Below, piece by piece: positions 14,438 to 15,582 of a stretch of 15,582 nt of DNA. The notes beneath the pieces are model-generated. The model did no database searches and was not told the origin of the DNA. It saw only the letters and a program-made list of their open reading frames with translations. Source of the DNA: Opitutales bacterium (GTDB lineage: Bacteria; Verrucomicrobiota; Verrucomicrobiia; Opitutales; Intestinicryptomonadaceae); NCBI GenBank assembly GCA_021641325.1, contig JAJXPD010000035.1, positions 1 to 15,582 on the forward strand. The letters are read 5' to 3'. Every line of letters begins with the position of its first letter. Within the stretch, counting starts at the first letter, position 1. Made by a program: the position numbers and the translations under genes.

Positions 14438-15582
14438 ATGAACTCGAACCAAGTAAAAGCGGGAGCAATTCTGAACTATGCGATAATCTTTTTGCGCATA
14501 GCCGTCTATCTGCTCTACACGCCGTACATGCTGCGAATGCTCGGCAAAAGCGAATTCGGGCTGTACTCGCTTGCGTTGTCAATCATGGCATACCTCGAAA
14601 TTCTCGACTTCGGGTTTTCCGACGCAATCGTGCGCTACACCGCAAAATACCGGGCGCAGGGCGACACCGAAAAGCAGTACACCCTTTTCGGCATGTTCTT
14701 TTCGATATACGTCGTTTTAATGCTGGTTGTGGTTGCCATTTGCGCGGCGATATACTTCAACCTGAATCTGTTTTTCTCGGAATCGCTGACCGGCGGGGAA
14801 ATCGGCGAGTTGAAAATCATGATGCTCATCATAATGGTGAACCTCGCATTCGCATTCCCTATGAGCATTTTCGGCGGAATAATAACCGCATACGAAAATT
14901 TCGTGTTTTTGAAATCTGTTGTGATAGCGCGGACAATTTTGAACACGCTCGCGATTGTCGCAATGCTCCATTTGGGCTACAAGGCGGTTGCGATTCTGCT
15001 AATAACGACGATTTTCAACATTTCGGTTTTCACACTGAATTACTTCTACTGCAAGCGTAAGATTAAAATCAGGCTGAAATTCGGCAAATTCGACACCGAC
15101 TTACTGCGCGAAATCTTCATATTTTCGTTTTGGATATTCCTGAATTTGATAATGGACAGAATCTACTGGAATTCCGGCCCGTTCATTTTGGGAATATACG
15201 CAAGCGCCGCGGCGATTGCGGTCTTTGCTCTGGCAATCCAATTCCAGAACATGTACATGCAATTTTCGACGGCGATTTCGTCGGTTTTCCTTCCGAAAAT
15301 CACGGCGCTCGTCGCGGTGGAAAACGACGAAAGAAAAATCTCGGACATTTTTATAAAAACGGGGCGCATACAGTTTGCGGTGCTCGCGTTCATAATGTCG
15401 GGCTTCGTCTGCTTCGGGCGGAATTTTATTGAGCTGTGGGTGGGAAACAGCTTCGATTCGGTTTACTACACGGCGCTGATATTCTTCTCCGCGCTGACGG
15501 TGCCCCTCATACAAAACATAGGAATCACGATATTGCAGGCGCGCAACCAAATGAAATTCCGCTCGCTGCTGTACCTCTGCAT
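14438..15582 (+). CDS. wzx: Wzx-type polysaccharide flippase, 3' end outside the window
   Basis: The frame is open from the ATG to the window edge, 381 complete codons, so the C-terminus is missing. The start MNSNQVKAGAILNYAI (1-16) and the following LYTPYMLRMLGKSEFGLYSL (26-45), then DFGFSDAIVRYTAKYRAQGD (57-76), are characteristic of lipopolysaccharide/oligosaccharide flippases of the MOP superfamily. Regularly spaced hydrophobic helices follow, for example from residue 82 and from IMMLIIMVNLAFAFPMSIFGG on. It would move the lipid-linked repeat unit to the periplasmic face of the inner membrane, where the Wzy-like protein acts. No Shine-Dalgarno precedes the ATG; the frame is open further upstream, but the family N-terminus fits this ATG. 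It diverges from the minus-strand glycosyltransferase operon. Confidence 0.9.
   Translation, partial: MNSNQVKAGAILNYAIIFLRIAVYLLYTPYMLRMLGKSEFGLYSLALSIMAYLEILDFGFSDAIVRYTAKYRAQGDTEKQYTLFGMFFSIYVVLMLVVVAICAAIYFNLNLFFSESLTGGEIGELKIMMLIIMVNLAFAFPMSIFGGIITAYENFVFLKSVVIARTILNTLAIVAMLHLGYKAVAILLITTIFNISVFTLNYFYCKRKIKIRLKFGKFDTDLLREIFIFSFWIFLNLIMDRIYWNSGPFILGIYASAAAIAVFALAIQFQNMYMQFSTAISSVFLPKITALVAVENDERKISDIFIKTGRIQFAVLAFIMSGFVCFGRNFIELWVGNSFDSVYYTALIFFSALTVPLIQNIGITILQARNQMKFRSLLYLC

Noticed and set aside
1..15582. CRISPR arrays, tRNA or rRNA genes, insertion sequences
   Set aside because: No regularly spaced repeats, no tRNA-like cloverleaf or rRNA sequence, and no transposase-like frame was noticed on either strand.

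Overview
The window looks like part of a surface-polysaccharide (capsule or O-antigen) gene cluster from a Gram-negative bacterium with moderately high GC. Nothing in it fixes the phylum. The base composition, frequent weak Shine-Dalgarno sequences and gene set would fit a member of the Verrucomicrobiota/Lentisphaerota group or a similar host-associated lineage, but that is a guess.

Layout. (1) Positions 1-366: leading bases without a recognisable gene, then a small unknown ORF of lower GC. (2) 455-2486, plus strand: an overlapping pair, a multi-span DUF2157-type membrane protein and an exported protein of the GDYXXLXY family in which the name-giving motif is degenerate. (3) 2688-9401, minus strand: a seven-gene run (transcribed from 9401 down to 2688) for a CMP-activated nonulosonic acid of the legionaminic type. 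The order is legB, neuD-like acyltransferase, legI (neuB), legG (neuC), ptmE-type CBS/nucleotidyltransferase, legF (neuA), then a KpsS-like glycosyltransferase. Four junctions are ATGA overlaps and the other two have gaps of 1 and 3 bases. The aminotransferase legC, which the pathway needs between legB and the acyltransferase, is absent from the window. (4) 9600-14300, minus strand: two glycosyltransferases, a Wzy/O-antigen-ligase-like membrane protein, and an iron-sulfur F420 hydrogenase/dehydrogenase beta-subunit-like protein that is split by an in-frame TAG. (5) 14438 to the window end, plus strand, divergent: a Wzx-type flippase cut by the window edge.

How it fits together (inference): the leg genes make and activate the nonulosonate. 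The terminal GT-B proteins build a lipid-linked repeat unit, the flippase moves it across the inner membrane and the Wzy-like protein polymerises or ligates it. The redox protein, if still active, would modify a sugar. The two most useful observations are the in-frame stop in the F420-type gene, with a well-preserved family C-terminus continuing in the same frame, and the missing legC.
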